A stretch of 7,727 nucleotides of DNA from Actinomycetota bacterium (GTDB lineage: Bacteria; Actinomycetota; Actinomycetes; Nanopelagicales; Nanopelagicaceae). The stretch lies in NCBI GenBank assembly GCA_009700405.1, contig WLMD01000079.1, positions 1-7,727 of the forward strand, given 5' to 3'. The position numbers and the translations under genes were made by a program. Within the stretch, counting starts at the first letter, position 1; each line of letters begins with the position of its first letter. Below, in pieces: positions 7,173 through 7,727 of this stretch. The notes under the pieces were generated by a model. It was not told the DNA's origin, did no database searches, and worked only from the letters and a program-made list of their open reading frames with translations.

Positions 7173-7727
7173 GAATTCTGATTGCAGAACTCAAGCAGGA
7201 GTCAAATACTTTCGCACCATTGACCACCATTGAAGATTTTAAAGGTTTTCATTTATTGTTCGGGAACGAGGTAATTGAAAAACTTCAAGGGACCAATAGC
7301 GAGATTGCTGGATTTCTCAATGTCCTTGGGTCTAGAAACTACGATGTAATACCTGTCATGGCAGCTTTTGCTGTTTCTGGGGGACCCCTAAATGATGAAA
7401 CATACGAGTTCTTAACCTCCCAGTTATATGAAGGGATTCAATCCGCAGGAAAGATTGATGGAGTATTGCTGGCTTTACATGGCGCGATGGTGAGCGTCAG
7501 CGAGTTTGATGCTGATGGAGCGATCATCGAAAAGGTAAGAGGGATCGTCGGATCAGATGTTCCAATCATGGTAACAATGGATTTACACGCCAATATCACT
7601 AAGAGAAAGATTCGTAACGCCACAACGATTTCCGGTTTTCGCACATGTCCTCACATTGATCTCATAGAAACGGGCGAACGTGCAGCCCGGATGCTTTGCG
7701 GGATACTTGACGGCACATCAAACCCAA
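7169..7727 (+). CDS. M81 family metallopeptidase, MlrC-like (3'-truncated by window edge)
   Basis: I translated 186 complete codons, open to the window edge; full M81 proteins are about 480-510 residues, so only the N-terminal part (DUF1485-type domain) is present. Family marks: MRILIAELKQESNTFAP at the N-terminus, SEIAGF with Glu45, LALHGAM with His104, TMDLHANIT with Asp138 and His140, and GFRTCPHIDLIETGERAARML with His162; the Glu and His residues include the likely zinc ligands. The named family member, MlrC, hydrolyses linearised microcystin, but most M81 proteins sit in peptide or amino-acid-derivative catabolic clusters and have no known substrate. ATG 7169 overlaps the lyase stop by four bases (ATGA), so the two are probably made together in fixed proportion. 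No signal peptide is seen, so a cytoplasmic site is expected. Microcystin degradation should not be inferred from this alone. Confidence 0.9.
   Translation, partial: MRILIAELKQESNTFAPLTTIEDFKGFHLLFGNEVIEKLQGTNSEIAGFLNVLGSRNYDVIPVMAAFAVSGGPLNDETYEFLTSQLYEGIQSAGKIDGVLLALHGAMVSVSEFDADGAIIEKVRGIVGSDVPIMVTMDLHANITKRKIRNATTISGFRTCPHIDLIETGERAARMLCGILDGTSNP

Noticed and set aside
7438..7644. Minus-strand 68-codon frame with a hydrophobic start
   Set aside because: Antisense to conserved M81 motifs (LALHGAM, TMDLHANIT); the hydrophobicity reflects complementing acidic and His codons.
7169..7727. Reading the M81 gene as evidence for microcystin degradation
   Set aside because: MlrC resemblance is family-level only; mlrA, mlrB and mlrD are not in the window, and M81 proteins are widespread in unrelated clusters.

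Overview
The window reads as chromosomal DNA of a gene-dense bacterium of moderate GC content (somewhat under 50 % by eye). Promoter-like boxes of the form TTGACA / TAnnnT, a GTG start, very short or overlapping gene junctions and the style of the pyruvate phosphate dikinase (PPDK) suggest a low-GC, streamlined planktonic actinobacterium of the Nanopelagicales (acI) kind. That placement is inference; nothing here fixes the taxon. There are no RNA genes, CRISPR arrays or insertion sequences that I can see, and no gene-free stretch longer than about 300 bases.

Layout. Positions 1-1818 (minus strand): a two-gene catabolic unit with an M20 (ArgE/DapE-type) metal-dependent deacylase/peptidase first, then a Gfo/Idh/MocA NAD(P)-dependent oxidoreductase that runs off the left edge. 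They are joined by a TGATG overlap. Ahead of the M20 gene lie a 14-codon leader ORF with the only good Shine-Dalgarno (SD) site and a near-consensus promoter. Positions 2000-4723 (plus): ppdK, complete. Positions 4694 to about 5590 (minus): a RarD-type EamA permease, convergent with ppdK and overlapping it by 30 bases in codon register; its 5' end lacks an ordinary start codon. Positions 5802-7727 (plus): a second two-gene unit, a fumarase/aspartase-superfamily lyase of the adenylosuccinate lyase/carboxymuconate cycloisomerase branch, followed through an ATGA overlap by an M81 (MlrC-type) metallopeptidase that runs off the right edge. A promoter-like element lies just before the lyase.

How it fits together. 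PPDK links pyruvate and phosphoenolpyruvate in central carbon metabolism. The two outer pairs point away from the middle and contain the enzyme classes (deacylase, dehydrogenase, C-N or C-C lyase, M81 hydrolase) expected for breakdown of an N-substituted amino acid or small modified peptide. No substrate can be assigned from sequence. The best candidate for something undescribed is this possible split M20/oxidoreductase plus lyase/M81 pathway, followed by the leader-ORF arrangement of the M20 operon.
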